Shown here in pieces: positions 53,914-63,800 of a DNA stretch of 64,000 bases. This DNA is from Acidovorax carolinensis. GTDB lineage: Bacteria; Pseudomonadota; Gammaproteobacteria; Burkholderiales; Burkholderiaceae_C. The first letter of the stretch is position 1; every line of letters begins with the position of its first letter. The stretch lies in NCBI RefSeq assembly GCF_002157145.1, contig NZ_CP021361.1, positions 1,116,001-1,180,000 on the forward strand. The letters are read 5' to 3'. The position numbers and the translations under genes are program-made. The notes under the pieces were generated by a model. That model searched no databases. It was given only the letters and a program-made list of their open reading frames with translations, and was not told the origin of the DNA.

Positions 53914-55053
53914 TCAGCCCTTTGGCGTCGCCGTGCCCATGGCCTCGCGATACCACTCGTGAAAGTGCTGCATGCCATCTTCCATGGGGCTCTGGTAAGG
54001 GCCCACTTCGTTGTCGCCGCGCGCCAGCAATGCCTTGCGGCCCGCATCCATGCGTTCGCCGATCTCGTCGTCCTCGATGCAGGTTTCCATGTAGGCGGCC
54101 TGCTGCGCCTCGACGAATTCGCGCTCGAAGGCCGCGATTTCCTCGGGGTAGTAGAACTCCACCATGTTCAGTGTCTTGGTGGGGCTGACCGGGTGCAGCG
54201 TGGACACGGTGAGCACATGCGGATACCACTCGACCATGATGTGCGGGTACAGCGTGAGCCAGATGGCGCCATGCGATGGCGGCACGCCATTGCGGTAGGC
54301 CAGCAGCGCCTCGTGCCAGCGTTCATACACGGGGCTGCCGGCCTTGCCCAGGCGGTTGGCCACTCCCACGGTCTGCACCGAGTAGTTCTTGCCGAACTCC
54401 CAGCGCAGGTCGTCGCAGGTGACGAAATGCCCCAGACCCGGGTGGAAGGGGCCGACGTGGTAGTCCTCCAGATAGACCTCGATGAAGGTCTTCCAGTTGT
54501 AGTTGCACTCATGCAGCTCGATGCGATCGAGCGCAAAGCCCGTGAAGTCGAGGTCGGCGCGCGGGCCGATGCCTGCCAGGTCGGCCGCCACGTTGGTGCC
54601 GTTGTCTTCAAACAGCAGCCCGTTCCAGTCGTGCAACGGGTAGTTGTTGAGGTTCAGGCAGGGATCGTGCGCGAAATGCGGCGCGCCCAGCAGCTCGCCG
54701 CTGGCCTTGTAGGTCCAGCGGTGCAGCGGGCACACGATGTTGCCGCCCGCACTGCCCTTTTGCTGGGTGTTGAGCGAGCCGCGGCCCTTGAGCATGACGG
54801 CCTGGCGATGGCGGCAGACGTTGGAGATCAGCTCCACGCCGCCCTGGGCATTGCGCACCAGCGCGCGCCCTTCGCCCTCCTGGGGCAGGGCGTGGTAGTC
54901 GCCCGCGTTGGGCACGGAAAGCTGGTGCCCCACATAGCGGGGCCCGCGCTGGAAGATGGTTTCCAATTCGCGCTGGAACAGCGCCTCGTCAAAGTAGCTT
55001 GAAACTGGTAGTTGGCTTGCGGCCTGCTGCAGTCGAAGACTTAAATCAGACAT
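53914..55053 (-). CDS. Rieske-type oxygenase alpha subunit (single-component family)
   Basis: A 379-residue Rieske oxygenase. Ligands are C80/H82 in CRHRQAVM and C108/H111 in CPLHRW; the spacing is larger than usual because of a Ser/Gly-rich insert (LNTQQKGSAGG). The mononuclear iron region is FIEVYLEDYHVGPFHPGL with Asp and His ligands. It resembles carnitine or choline-type monooxygenases and other broad family members rather than the phthalate enzyme. No reductase gene is adjacent. It is preceded by a promoter and a terminator-like hairpin. Confidence 0.82.
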   Translation of the reverse strand: MSDLSLRLQQAASQLPVSSYFDEALFQRELETIFQRGPRYVGHQLSVPNAGDYHALPQEGEGRALVRNAQGGVELISNVCRHRQAVMLKGRGSLNTQQKGSAGGNIVCPLHRWTYKASGELLGAPHFAHDPCLNLNNYPLHDWNGLLFEDNGTNVAADLAGIGPRADLDFTGFALDRIELHECNYNWKTFIEVYLEDYHVGPFHPGLGHFVTCDDLRWEFGKNYSVQTVGVANRLGKAGSPVYERWHEALLAYRNGVPPSHGAIWLTLYPHIMVEWYPHVLTVSTLHPVSPTKTLNMVEFYYPEEIAAFEREFVEAQQAAYMETCIEDDEIGERMDAGRKALLARGDNEVGPYQSPMEDGMQHFHEWYREAMGTATPKG

Positions 55054-55104
55054 GGGTGACCTGACCTAAAGACTCCCCACAGGGAGGTGCGCCGGGGCGC
55101 ATTT

Positions 55105-55136
55105 GGAAAAAGAAAACCGGCTAGGTGACTAGCCGG
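55105..55136 (-). terminator. Terminator-like hairpin in the Rieske gene leader
   Basis: Perfect 8-base stem CCGGCTAG with its complement and a GTGA-type loop, then TTTTCTTTTT on the minus strand. It lies between the probable promoter and the start codon, so it may attenuate transcription. Confidence 0.55.
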
Positions 55137-55151
55137 CTCGATGGGAATGGG

Positions 55152-55157
55152 ATTATA
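55152..55157 (-). promoter_or_regulatory. Probable -10 box
   Basis: A perfect TATAAT on the minus strand, 16 bases before the terminator-like hairpin. No clear -35 box was found at the usual distance. Confidence 0.45.
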
Positions 55158-55530
55158 GGCGGTGGGGTTATTCCCGCACCCCCCATGCGTGTATTGCCAA
55201 TCACGGTACGGCCGGTGGCCGCTGCCCGGCTGAGGGGGGCGCGCCGCAGATGCGTGCCGCCGCAACGCGGGTGCAAAGCCCCAAGGGGTGAGCTGTATAA
55301 CTCCCTGCGGTCTGTGACAGCGCGGTCTCGGGCGACCCGCTGCGTTGCTTTTCTTGCCAATAGCCCGGCTATTGGCAGCAAAAAGACGTCTTGCGGCCCA
55401 TCCCGATCCGCGCTACCAACAGATACGCGAGGGTTATGCAGGTCATCCCTGGCGCGCAGGTGGCTGCACCGTTCCAGGCGCTGCGCCTAAAATCGTTCGT
55501 TTCACCCGCGCAACTACTGCCCTCCTGCCC
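55158..55530. other. Gap between Rieske gene and xseB
   Basis: About 370 bases without a convincing gene. It contains an inverted repeat TTGCCAATAG…CTATTGGC near 55350-55380 flanked by A/T runs on both sides, which may be a bidirectional terminator or part of a small RNA. Confidence 0.4.
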
Positions 55531-55773
55531 ATGCCCAAGGCCTCTGCCTCCAACGCCCCACCCGCCGAACCTGCCAGCTATGAAGCGGCGCTGGAAGAGC
55601 TGGAGCAGCTCGTGGGCCGCATCGAGTCGGGCCAGCTGCCGCTGGACCAGATGCTGGCCGGCTACCAGCGCGGGGCCACCCTGCTGGCCTTTTGCCGCCA
55701 CCGGCTCGACGCGGTGCAGGACCAGATCAAGGTGCTCGACGAAGGCACGCTGCAGCCATGGACGCAGGAATGA
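55531..55773 (+). CDS. xseB: Exodeoxyribonuclease VII small subunit
   Basis: An 80-residue helical protein with the family core [20 protein letters not shown], then [13 protein letters not shown]. It pairs with XseA, which is not in the window. It heads the common xseB-ispA-dxs unit and overlaps ispA. Confidence 0.95.
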   Translation: MPKASASNAPPAEPASYEAALEELEQLVGRIESGQLPLDQMLAGYQRGATLLAFCRHRLDAVQDQIKVLDEGTLQPWTQE

Positions 55774-56753
55774 TGGCCGTGCAGCGCAGCATCCCGGCCG
55801 CTTTTGATCTGGCCGGCTGGAGCCGCCATCACCTTGATCGGGTCGAGCGGGCACTGGGCCAGTGGGTGGGCGAGGGCGCCCCTGCCGGCTTGGGCGAGGC
55901 CATGCGCTACGCAGTGCTCGACGGCGGCAAGCGCCTGCGACCGCTGCTGGTGCTTGCGGCCTATGAGGCGGTGCATAACGGGGCTGGCCCTACGGGGAGC
56001 GACACCGCGCTGCGCGCCGGAATGGACGAGGCGACCCTGCGCGCCGGGATGGATGAAGCGGCGCTGCGCGCCGCGTGTGCCGTCGAGTTGATCCATGCCT
56101 ATTCGCTGGTACACGACGACATGCCCTGCATGGACAACGATGTGCTGCGCCGGGGCAAGCCCACGGTGCATGTGCAGTTTGGCGAGGCGCAGGCCCTGCT
56201 GGCGGGCGATGCCCTGCAGGCGTTTGCTTTTGAATTGCTCACGCCCGACGACGCGCGCATTCCCCCGGCTGTGCAGGCCACGCTGTGCCGCCAGCTGGCG
56301 CGCGCGGCCGGTTCGGCGGGCATGGCGGGCGGTCAGGCGATCGACCTGGCCAGCGTGGGGCTGGCGCTGACGCAGGAACAGTTGCGCCAGATGCACCGCC
56401 TCAAGACCGGGGCACTGCTCCAGGCCAGCGTGATGATGGGCGCGGCTTGCGGCGGGGCCGGCGCCACAGCGCAAAAGGCGCTGGAGGGCTACGGTGCGGC
56501 GCTCGGTCTGGCGTTTCAGGTGGTGGACGATATTCTGGATGTGGTTGCCGACTCGGCCACGCTGGGCAAGACAGCCGGCAAGGATGCCGCGAGCGACAAG
56601 CCCACCTATGTCTCTCTGCTTGGGCTGGCGCCGGCGCAAGCCCACGCGCAAGAGCTGCTGGCGCAGGCACAGGCCGCACTGGCGGCATCGGGCCTGGCCG
56701 ACACGCGTGCGCTGGCGGCACTGGCCGACATGGTGGTGAACCGGTCCTATTGA
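55770..56753 (+). CDS. ispA: Farnesyl diphosphate synthase (polyprenyl synthetase)
   Basis: A 327-residue trans-prenyltransferase making farnesyl diphosphate. The first Asp-rich motif is [12 protein letters not shown], the second [11 protein letters not shown], and [12 protein letters not shown] lies near the start. A tandem repeat ([21 protein letters not shown]) just before the first motif lengthens a loop compared with usual homologues. The start overlaps the xseB stop; two adjacent Met codons are possible. Confidence 0.95.
   Translation: MMAVQRSIPAAFDLAGWSRHHLDRVERALGQWVGEGAPAGLGEAMRYAVLDGGKRLRPLLVLAAYEAVHNGAGPTGSDTALRAGMDEATLRAGMDEAALRAACAVELIHAYSLVHDDMPCMDNDVLRRGKPTVHVQFGEAQALLAGDALQAFAFELLTPDDARIPPAVQATLCRQLARAAGSAGMAGGQAIDLASVGLALTQEQLRQMHRLKTGALLQASVMMGAACGGAGATAQKALEGYGAALGLAFQVVDDILDVVADSATLGKTAGKDAASDKPTYVSLLGLAPAQAHAQELLAQAQAALAASGLADTRALAALADMVVNRSY
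55999..56071 (+). repeat. In-frame tandem repeat in ispA
   Basis: Units of 27 to 33 bases beginning GCGCTGCGCGCCGGAATGGA repeat about 2.5 times without breaking the frame, encoding LRAGMDEA copies. Confidence 0.75.
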
Positions 56754-56798
56754 CGAAGCCCCGTTCTGGTCCGATACCGATGCATTGAATGTCAAACT

Positions 56799-56849
56799 GG
56801 CCTCTGGCGCTTGTGTATGAAGCGCCATAAGCTATCAAAATAATAGTAA
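56799..56849 (+). repeat. Palindromic intergenic repeat, copy G
   Basis: CTGGCCTCTGGCGCTTG…GAAGCGCCATAAGCTAT, then CAAAATAATAGTAA directly before the dxs ATG. The right end is the same as in copy A. Confidence 0.8.
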
Positions 56850-58739
56850 ATGTCCACGACATCCTTCTCCCTGCTGCAGACCATCAACGACCCTGCGGAT
56901 CTGCGCCACTTGTCGCGCGCCGATCTCAAGCAACTGGCCACCGAACTGCGCGCGTTCGTGATCCAGAGCGTGTCCCAGACGGGGGGGCACCTGAGCTCCA
57001 ACCTGGGCACCGTGGAGCTCACCGTGGCGCTGCACCATGTGTTCCACACGCCCGAAGACCGGCTGGTGTGGGACGTGGGCCACCAGACCTACCCGCACAA
57101 GATACTGACCGGCCGGCGCGACCGCATGCACACGCTGCGCCAGCTCGGCGGCATTTCGGGTTTTCCGCAGCGAGCGGAAAGCGTTTACGACACCTTTGGC
57201 ACGGCGCATTCGAGCACCAGCATCTCGGCCGCCCTGGGCATGGCGCTGGCCGCGCAGCGCAAGGGTGAAAACCGGCATGCCGTGGCGATCATCGGCGACG
57301 GCGCCATGACGGCCGGCATGGCCTTCGAGGCCTTGAACAACGCCGGTGTGGCCGATGCCAACCTGCTCGTCATCCTCAACGACAACGACATGAGCATCAG
57401 CCCGCCCGTGGGCGCGCTCAACCGTTACCTGGCCCAGCTCATGAGCGGGCAGTTCTACGCGGCCGCCAAGAATGTGGGCAAGAGCGTGCTCAAGAACGCC
57501 CCGCCGCTGCTCGAGCTGGCCAAGCGGCTGGAGCAACAGGCCAAGGGCATGGTGGTGCCGGCCACGCTGTTCGAGAAATTCGGTTTCAACTACATCGGGC
57601 CCATCGACGGGCACGACCTCGATTCGCTCATCCCCACCCTGGAAAACATCAAGGGTCTCAAAGGCCCGCAGTTCCTGCATGTGGTCACCAAAAAAGGCCA
57701 GGGCTACAAGCTGGCCGAGGCCGATCCCGTGGCCTACCACGGACCCGGCAAGTTCGACCCGGCCGTGGGCCTGGTCAAAAGCACCGCCGCGCCCAAGCAG
57801 ACCTTCACGCAGGTGTTTGGCGAGTGGCTGTGCGACATGGCGGCGCAGGACGGCCGGCTGGTGGGCATCACCCCGGCCATGCGCGAAGGCTCGGGCATGG
57901 TCGAGTTTGAAAAGCGCTTTCCCGACCGCTACTACGATGTGGGCATTGCCGAGCAGCATGCCATCACCTTCGCGGCGGGCATGGCCTGCGAGGGCGTCAA
58001 ACCCGTGGTGGCGATCTACTCCACCTTTTTGCAGCGCGGCTACGACCAGATGATCCACGACGTGGCGCTGCAGAACCTGCCCGTGGTGTTTGCGCTGGAC
58101 CGCGCTGGCCTGGTGGGGGCCGACGGCGCCACCCATGCGGGCGCCTACGACATCCCCTTTGTGCGCTGCATTCCCAACATGAGCATGGCTTGCCCGGCCG
58201 ACGAGCGCGAATGCCGCCAGCTGCTGAGCACTGCGTTCGCGCAGGATCATCCCGTTGCCGTGCGCTACCCGCGCGGTGCCGGTGCTGGCGTGGCACCCCT
58301 GCGCGGGCTGGAAGGCCTGCCGTTCGGCAAGGGCGAAATCCGCCGCGAGCGCAAGGCAGGCGGGGCCGATGCAGGGGCTCCGCGCATTGCGATTCTGGCC
58401 TTTGGCACCTTGCTGTATCCGGCGCTGCAGGCGGCAGAGGCCCTGGATGCCACGGTGGTGAACATGCGCTGGGCCAAGCCGCTTGACCAGGCGCTGCTGC
58501 TCGAAGTGGCAGCGCGCCACGATGCGCTCGTAACGCTGGAAGAGGGCGCCATCATGGGCGGCGCGGGCAGCGCCGTGCTGGAGGCGCTGGCCGCCGCCAA
58601 GGTGGTGTTGCCCGTGCTGCAGCTGGGGCTGCCCGATGTGTTCATCGAGCATGGTGATCCGGCCAAACTGCTCGCGCTGCAAGGGCTGGACGCCACCGGC
58701 ATCGAAAACGCCATTCGCGGGCATTTCAGCCTGGGCTGA
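56850..58739 (+). CDS. dxs: 1-deoxy-D-xylulose-5-phosphate synthase
   Basis: A 629-residue thiamine-diphosphate enzyme that starts the non-mevalonate isoprenoid pathway from pyruvate and glyceraldehyde 3-phosphate. The N-terminus has [18 protein letters not shown], the ThDP motif [15 protein letters not shown] follows, and [16 protein letters not shown] is in the middle domain. It follows ispA, its pathway partner. Translation starts right after a palindromic repeat without an obvious ribosome-binding site. Confidence 0.97.
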   Translation: MSTTSFSLLQTINDPADLRHLSRADLKQLATELRAFVIQSVSQTGGHLSSNLGTVELTVALHHVFHTPEDRLVWDVGHQTYPHKILTGRRDRMHTLRQLGGISGFPQRAESVYDTFGTAHSSTSISAALGMALAAQRKGENRHAVAIIGDGAMTAGMAFEALNNAGVADANLLVILNDNDMSISPPVGALNRYLAQLMSGQFYAAAKNVGKSVLKNAPPLLELAKRLEQQAKGMVVPATLFEKFGFNYIGPIDGHDLDSLIPTLENIKGLKGPQFLHVVTKKGQGYKLAEADPVAYHGPGKFDPAVGLVKSTAAPKQTFTQVFGEWLCDMAAQDGRLVGITPAMREGSGMVEFEKRFPDRYYDVGIAEQHAITFAAGMACEGVKPVVAIYSTFLQRGYDQMIHDVALQNLPVVFALDRAGLVGADGATHAGAYDIPFVRCIPNMSMACPADERECRQLLSTAFAQDHPVAVRYPRGAGAGVAPLRGLEGLPFGKGEIRRERKAGGADAGAPRIAILAFGTLLYPALQAAEALDATVVNMRWAKPLDQALLLEVAARHDALVTLEEGAIMGGAGSAVLEALAAAKVVLPVLQLGLPDVFIEHGDPAKLLALQGLDATGIENAIRGHFSLG

Positions 58740-58781
58740 CCAGCGGGGCGTGGCGAGGCACCGTCAATGGATTCAAGCCCC

Positions 58782-59864
58782 ATGAATCGTCGTTCAGCCC
58801 TGCGGAATGCGGGCATTGCCTCTGTGCTGGCGACGGGCCTGGCCCCTGCTGTGCATGCCCAGGCTGCAGTGCGGTGGCGCCTGGCTTCCAGTTTCCCCAA
58901 ATCGCTGGACACCATTTACGGTGGCGCCGAGGTTTTTTCCAAAGCCGTCAACGCCCTGTCAGCGGGCCGGTTTGAGGTCGTGGTGCATGCCGCGGGAGCG
59001 CTGGTTCCGGCGTTCGATGTGCTCGATGCGGTGCAAAGCGGCACGGTGGAAATGGCCCACACGGCACCCTATTACTTCTATGGCCGCAACCAGGCGTTCG
59101 CGCTGGGGTCGGCCATCCCGTTCGGGTTCAATGCGCGGCAAATGAATGCCTGGATGCTGCACGGCAATGGGCGGCGGCTGATGGACGACTTTTATGCGGG
59201 CTACAACCTGCTCAGCTTTGCGGGGGGCAATACCGGTACGCAGATGGGGGGCTGGTACCTCAAGGAGATCCGGGGTGTCTCGGACTTCAAGGGCATGCGG
59301 ATGCGCCTGGGAGGTGGGCTGGTGGGCGATGTGATGACCCGGATGGGCGCTGTTGCGCTGGATATGCCGGGTGGCGAAATTTACCAGGCCCTGCACCAGC
59401 GCAGCATTGATGCTGCGGAATGGGTCGGGCCCTACGACGACCAGAAACTGGGGTTCAACAAGGTTGCGCCGTACTACTACTACCCGGGCTGGTGGGAGGG
59501 TGGGCTGGAGCTGGATTTCTTCATCAATCGCAAGGCCTTTGCGGCGCTGCCGGCCGATTTGAAAGCCATTGTCAACGCGGCCGCTTCATTGGCCCATGCC
59601 GACATGCTGGCCAAATACGATGCATTGAACCCCAATGCACTCAAGCAATTGGTCATGGCCAGAACCAAGGTGCTGCCGTTTCCATTGCCTGTGCTGGACG
59701 CGGCGTTTCGGGCGGCGATGGAGGTGTTTGCGCAGAACGATACCCGCAGTCCCGAGTGGAAGAGAATCTACGCAGACATGCGCAACTTTCAGCGCGATCA
59801 GATCTTCTGGTTTCGCTTTGCCGAGGCGCGCTTTGACAGCTTCATGTCGGCGCAGCGGATCTGA
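58782..59864 (+). CDS. TRAP transporter solute-binding protein (DctP family)
   Basis: A 360-residue periplasmic receptor. The signal begins MNRRSALRNAGIASVLATGL, a twin-arginine type, with cleavage near VHAQA. The mature body has RWRLASSFPKSLDTIYGGAE and EWVGPYDDQKLGFNKVAPYY, the pattern of receptors for 2-oxo acids or lactate. A second copy follows. The start at MNRR is preferred over an ATG five codons earlier. Ligand unproven. Confidence 0.9.
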   Translation: MNRRSALRNAGIASVLATGLAPAVHAQAAVRWRLASSFPKSLDTIYGGAEVFSKAVNALSAGRFEVVVHAAGALVPAFDVLDAVQSGTVEMAHTAPYYFYGRNQAFALGSAIPFGFNARQMNAWMLHGNGRRLMDDFYAGYNLLSFAGGNTGTQMGGWYLKEIRGVSDFKGMRMRLGGGLVGDVMTRMGAVALDMPGGEIYQALHQRSIDAAEWVGPYDDQKLGFNKVAPYYYYPGWWEGGLELDFFINRKAFAALPADLKAIVNAAASLAHADMLAKYDALNPNALKQLVMARTKVLPFPLPVLDAAFRAAMEVFAQNDTRSPEWKRIYADMRNFQRDQIFWFRFAEARFDSFMSAQRI

Positions 59865-60063
59865 CCGTCCCGAGCGCCGCGGCAAGCCCGCGATGCTTGC
59901 AAAAGGCTGAAGCCTTGTGCCGCTTGCAGGCCCTGCGGGGGAAAACCCGCAAGAGGTGGGGTGGGCATGTTCTTACAATCGATTTGGGCTCGTTAAACCC
60001 TCGGCTTGCAATGCAACCCATATGCTTGTCGAGTTCTGCAAACAATACTTCGGAGAGAACCTC

Positions 60064-61146
60064 ATGGATCGTCGCTCACTTATCAAGCACGCGGGCATTG
60101 CCGGTGTGCTGGCCGCTGGCGTTGCGCCTGCTGTACACGCCCAGGCCGCAGTCCGTTGGCGACTTGCTTCCAGCTTCCCCAAGTCGCTGGACACCATTTT
60201 CGGCAGCGCTGAATTGCTGTCCAAGAACGTCAAGGCCATGTCGGGCGGCAAGTTCGAGATTTCCGTGCACCCCGCGGGCGAGCTGATGCCCGCTTTCGGT
60301 GTGGTTGATGCGCTGCAATCGGACACCATCGACATGGCGCAGTCTGCGGCCTACTACTTCACCGGCAAGGATCCCGTCTTTGCGTTCAGCTGCGCAGTGC
60401 CTTTCGGCCTGACGGCGCGCCAGAGCACGTCCTGGAAAAAATACGGCAATGGCGGCAAGCTGCTGGATGCCTTCTTTGAGAAGTACAACTTCCACACCGC
60501 CAGCGCCGGCAACACCGGCACGCAGATGGGCGGCTGGTATCGCAAGGAAATCAAGACCGCTGCCGACCTCAAGGGCCTGAAAATGCGCATGGGTGGCGGC
60601 GTGTTCGGCGAGGCCATGGCCAAGCTGGGCGTGGTCTCGCAGAACATGCCGGCCGGCGATGTGTACCAGGCGCTTGAAAAAGGCACCCTGGATGCCGCCG
60701 AGTTCGTTGGCCCATACGACGATGCCAAGCTGGGCTTCAACAAGGTTGCTCCCTTCTACTACTACCCCGGCTGGTGGGAAGGCGGCGCTGACCTGGAATT
60801 CTTTGTCAACAACAAGAAATTCGCCGCGCTGTCCGAAGAAAACAAGGCCATCCTGAAGGCCGCCATGACGGCGTCTGCCACCGACATGACTGCCAAGTAC
60901 GACGCCTACAACCCGATCGCATTGAAGAAGTTGGTGGCTGAAAAGACCAAGCTCACGGCCTTCCCCAAGGCCGTCATCGACGCCGGCTTCAAGGCCTGCA
61001 TGGAGGTGTACGCAGAGCACACCGCCAAGTCGCCCGAGTTCAAGAAGATCTACGAAGACATGCGCACCTTCCAGCGCGACCAGATCTTGTGGAACCGCTT
61101 CTCCGAGTTCCCTTACAACCAGTACATGAACGGCGTCAAGATCTGA
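60064..61146 (+). CDS. TRAP transporter solute-binding protein (DctP family), second copy
   Basis: A 360-residue paralogue of the preceding receptor. The twin-arginine signal is MDRRSLIKHAGIAGVLAAGV, and the body begins RWRLASSFPKSLDTIFGSAE. Most motifs are shared, so the pair arose by tandem duplication. GGAGA precedes the ATG. A terminator follows, then the converging dctMQ genes, which probably encode its membrane partners. Confidence 0.92.
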   Translation: MDRRSLIKHAGIAGVLAAGVAPAVHAQAAVRWRLASSFPKSLDTIFGSAELLSKNVKAMSGGKFEISVHPAGELMPAFGVVDALQSDTIDMAQSAAYYFTGKDPVFAFSCAVPFGLTARQSTSWKKYGNGGKLLDAFFEKYNFHTASAGNTGTQMGGWYRKEIKTAADLKGLKMRMGGGVFGEAMAKLGVVSQNMPAGDVYQALEKGTLDAAEFVGPYDDAKLGFNKVAPFYYYPGWWEGGADLEFFVNNKKFAALSEENKAILKAAMTASATDMTAKYDAYNPIALKKLVAEKTKLTAFPKAVIDAGFKACMEVYAEHTAKSPEFKKIYEDMRTFQRDQILWNRFSEFPYNQYMNGVKI

Positions 61147-61193
61147 CGACCCGTTGATGCATACGGCCCGCAAGGGCTGTCAAATCTCTCCCA

Positions 61194-61217
61194 GGCCGCG
61201 CATGTCGCGGCCTTTTT
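61194..61217 (+). terminator. Rho-independent terminator after the TRAP receptor
   Basis: GGCCGCG-CATGT-CGCGGCC stem and five Ts. Confidence 0.85.
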
Positions 61218-61244
61218 CATGGGTGCGCCAACTCTGGCTGCAGC

Positions 61245-61272
61245 AAAGAAAAAGGCCCTCAAAGGGCCTTTC
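61245..61272 (-). terminator. Rho-independent terminator after dctM
   Basis: AAGGCCCT…AGGGCCTT stem followed on the minus strand by TTTCTTT. It faces the previous terminator from the opposite strand. Confidence 0.75.
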
Positions 61273-61315
61273 TCAATGGCGGTGGACGACGGCGGGTAGC
61301 GGTCGTCCTGACGGG

Positions 61316-63135
61316 TCAGTTCGTGGGCTTCTTCAATGCGTCTTCCATCGCCTTCAGCGGGTCATCGGCAGGCGCTGGCTCGGCTTGCGGCGCTGGCTCA
61401 GGACTGGGCATCGATGCGTCCGGGCCTGGCGCAGGTTCCTCCGGGGTTGCGGACGGTTCTGCGCCATAGGATTCGCCTTCGGCAGGACTACCCAGAGAGC
61501 CGCGCATCTGGTCGCCGATGCTTTCCATGTTGTATTCCACCTTGGCGTCCAGCGCACCCGTGACGATGCCGGGGAATGCAATCAGGAGACCCACCATGGT
61601 CAGCTGGATCAGCAGGAAGGGAATGGCGCCACGGTAAATCTGCATCGTGGTGACGGGCTCCATGGTCTTGCGCGTGACGCGGTCGATGTAGGGCTTTTCG
61701 GGCGCCACCGAGCGCAGGAAGAACAGTGCAAAGCCAAACGGCGGGTGCATGAACGAGGTCTGCATGTTCACCGCCAGCAGCACACCAAACCAGATCAGGT
61801 CGATGCCCAGCTTGTCTGCCACGGGTGCGAGCAGGGGCACCACAATGAACGACAGCTCGAAATAATCGAGGAAGAACGCGAGGAAGAACACCATCACGTT
61901 CACCGCGATCAGGAAGCCGACCTGCCCGCCCGGCAGTGTCGTGAGCAGATGTTCCACCCAGATGGGGCCGTCAGCCGCCTGGAACACCAGGCTGAACATC
62001 GTGGCGCCAATCAGGATGAACATCACGAAGCTCGACAGCTTGGTGGTGGACGCGAGGGCCTGCTTGAGCAGCTTCATGTCCAGGCGCTTGCGTGCCCAGC
62101 CCATGATCAAGGCCCCATGGCGCCCATGGCACCGCCTTCGGTGGGGGTGGCAATGCCCAAAAAGATCGTGCCCAGCACCAGAAAGATCAGCAGCAGGGGC
62201 GGGATCAGCACAAAGGTCACGCGTTCTGCCAGGCGCGAGAGCAGGCCCAGCTTGAAACCCTTGTTGAGCAGTGCTATGACCAGCGCCACAGCCGTGCCGC
62301 CGCACATGGCCACCACGACCTTTTCGTCTGTGGCCACGGACGTGACCAGTTCGCCCTGCCACCAGGTGTGCACTTCGGCCATGTGGCGCGCCAGGAAGAT
62401 CGACACGGTGGCAGACAGCCCGGCCAGAATGGCCAGCGAGGTGTATCCGCCTCCGCCATTGGGTTCGCGGTAGGTGCGTGCTTCTGGCGGCAGGGCGGGC
62501 ACCTGGTGGGGCTTGAACACTGCCAGGAACAGCACATACAGCACATACATGCCCATCAGCATGAAGCCGGGCATGAACGCGCCCTTGTACATGTCGCCCA
62601 CGCTCTTGCCCAGCTGGTCGGCCATCAGGATCAGCACCAGCGATGGCGGAATGATCTGGGCCAGCGTGCCGGACGCGGCAATCACGCCACTGGTCAGCCG
62701 GCGGTCATAGCCATAGCGCAGCATGATGGGCAGCGAGATCAGGCCCATGGAGATGACCGATGCCGCCACCACGCCGGTGGTGGCTGCCAGCAGGGCGCCG
62801 ACAAAGATCACGGCCAGTGCCAGGCCGCCGCGCATCGGCCCAAAGACCTGGCCCACGGTGTCCAGCAAATCCTCGGCCATGCCGCTTCGCTCCAGTATCA
62901 AACCCATGAGGGTGAAGAACGGAACGGCCAGCAAGGTGTCGTTGGCCATGATGCCAATGAGGCGCTGGGGCAGCCAGGACAGCACCGAGCTGGGGAAAAT
63001 GCCCATTTCGATGCCCACGAAGCCGAAAAACAGGCCGCAGGCGCCGAGGCTGAAGGCTACCGGGAAACCCAGCAGCAGGAACATGATCAGCCCCGCAAAC
63101 ATGAAGGGGGCGAAATTGGTCGCGAAGAATTCCAT
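61316..63135 (-). pseudogene. dctM: TRAP transporter large membrane subunit DctM, frameshifted
   Basis: About 606 codons of the DctM family, with twelve or more helices (FMFAGLIMFLLLGFPVAFSL first). The frame breaks at GGAMGAMG, about two thirds along, where four Gs (coding strand) replace an expected five; the next frame continues LIMGWARKRLDMKLLKQAL and goes on to a C-terminal Pro/Glu/Ala-rich tail. A corrected sequence would be a normal long-form DctM with an unusual acidic tail. It is 20 bases after dctQ. Confidence 0.85.
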
Positions 63136-63155
63136 GATAAAGATGCTCCGTGGAC

Positions 63156-63800
63156 TCAGCGTGCGGGCGAGGCGGGTGGGGTGGTGCCCGCAGCAGCAGC
63201 GGCGGCTGCTTCCTGTTGCTGGCGCAGGATCTCGACCAGTTCCTCTTCGGACGATTTTTCGACGAGGCGGCCCATGGGGTCGGGACCCTGGCCGCGCAGG
63301 AACGCGATGCGCTTGATCAGCTCGGACCAGCCTTGCAGCATCAGCAGCGTGAAGCCCACGGGCAGCGCCGCCCACACGGGCCAGCGGATCAGGCCGCCGG
63401 GGTTGCCCGACATTTCGCCGGTCTGGTAGTTCTGGATGACCAGCGGCCAGCTCAGGTACAGCACCAGGATGCAAATCGGCGTGAGGAAGAATGCAAAGCC
63501 CACGATGTCGATCCACACCTGGACGCGCTTGGGTAGCCGGCTGTTGACCACGTCAATGCGTACATGCTCGCGGTGCAGCAAGGTAAACCCGGCTGCCACC
63601 AGGAAAGACCAGGCAAACAGGTACCACTGCGCTTCCAGGAAGGCATTGGAGCTGACCCCGAAAATCTTGCGTACCAGCGCGTTGACGGCGCTCACGGCGG
63701 TGGCCGCGAAAATGAGCCAGATGACGTACTTGCCGACAAAGGCGTTGAGTGCGTCTATGGCGCGTGAAAGTTTGAGTAAGGCCTGCATGGGCGTCTCCAA
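63156..63800 (-). CDS. dctQ: TRAP transporter small membrane subunit DctQ
   Basis: A 214-residue protein with four helices (YVIWLIFAATAVSAVNALVR, then FLEAQWYLFAWSFLVAAGF, further ones near 100 and 140) and the family WYLF pattern. The C-terminus is a Glu/Gln/Ala-rich tail. It forms the membrane part of a TRAP transporter with DctM, probably serving the nearby receptors. Sodium-driven uptake of organic acids is the family role. Confidence 0.92.
   Translation of the reverse strand: METPMQALLKLSRAIDALNAFVGKYVIWLIFAATAVSAVNALVRKIFGVSSNAFLEAQWYLFAWSFLVAAGFTLLHREHVRIDVVNSRLPKRVQVWIDIVGFAFFLTPICILVLYLSWPLVIQNYQTGEMSGNPGGLIRWPVWAALPVGFTLLMLQGWSELIKRIAFLRGQGPDPMGRLVEKSSEEELVEILRQQQEAAAAAAAGTTPPASPAR

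Noticed and set aside
56835..58724. Long open frame opposite dxs
   Set aside because: Same kind of shadow: it covers dxs almost exactly and shows no family motif.
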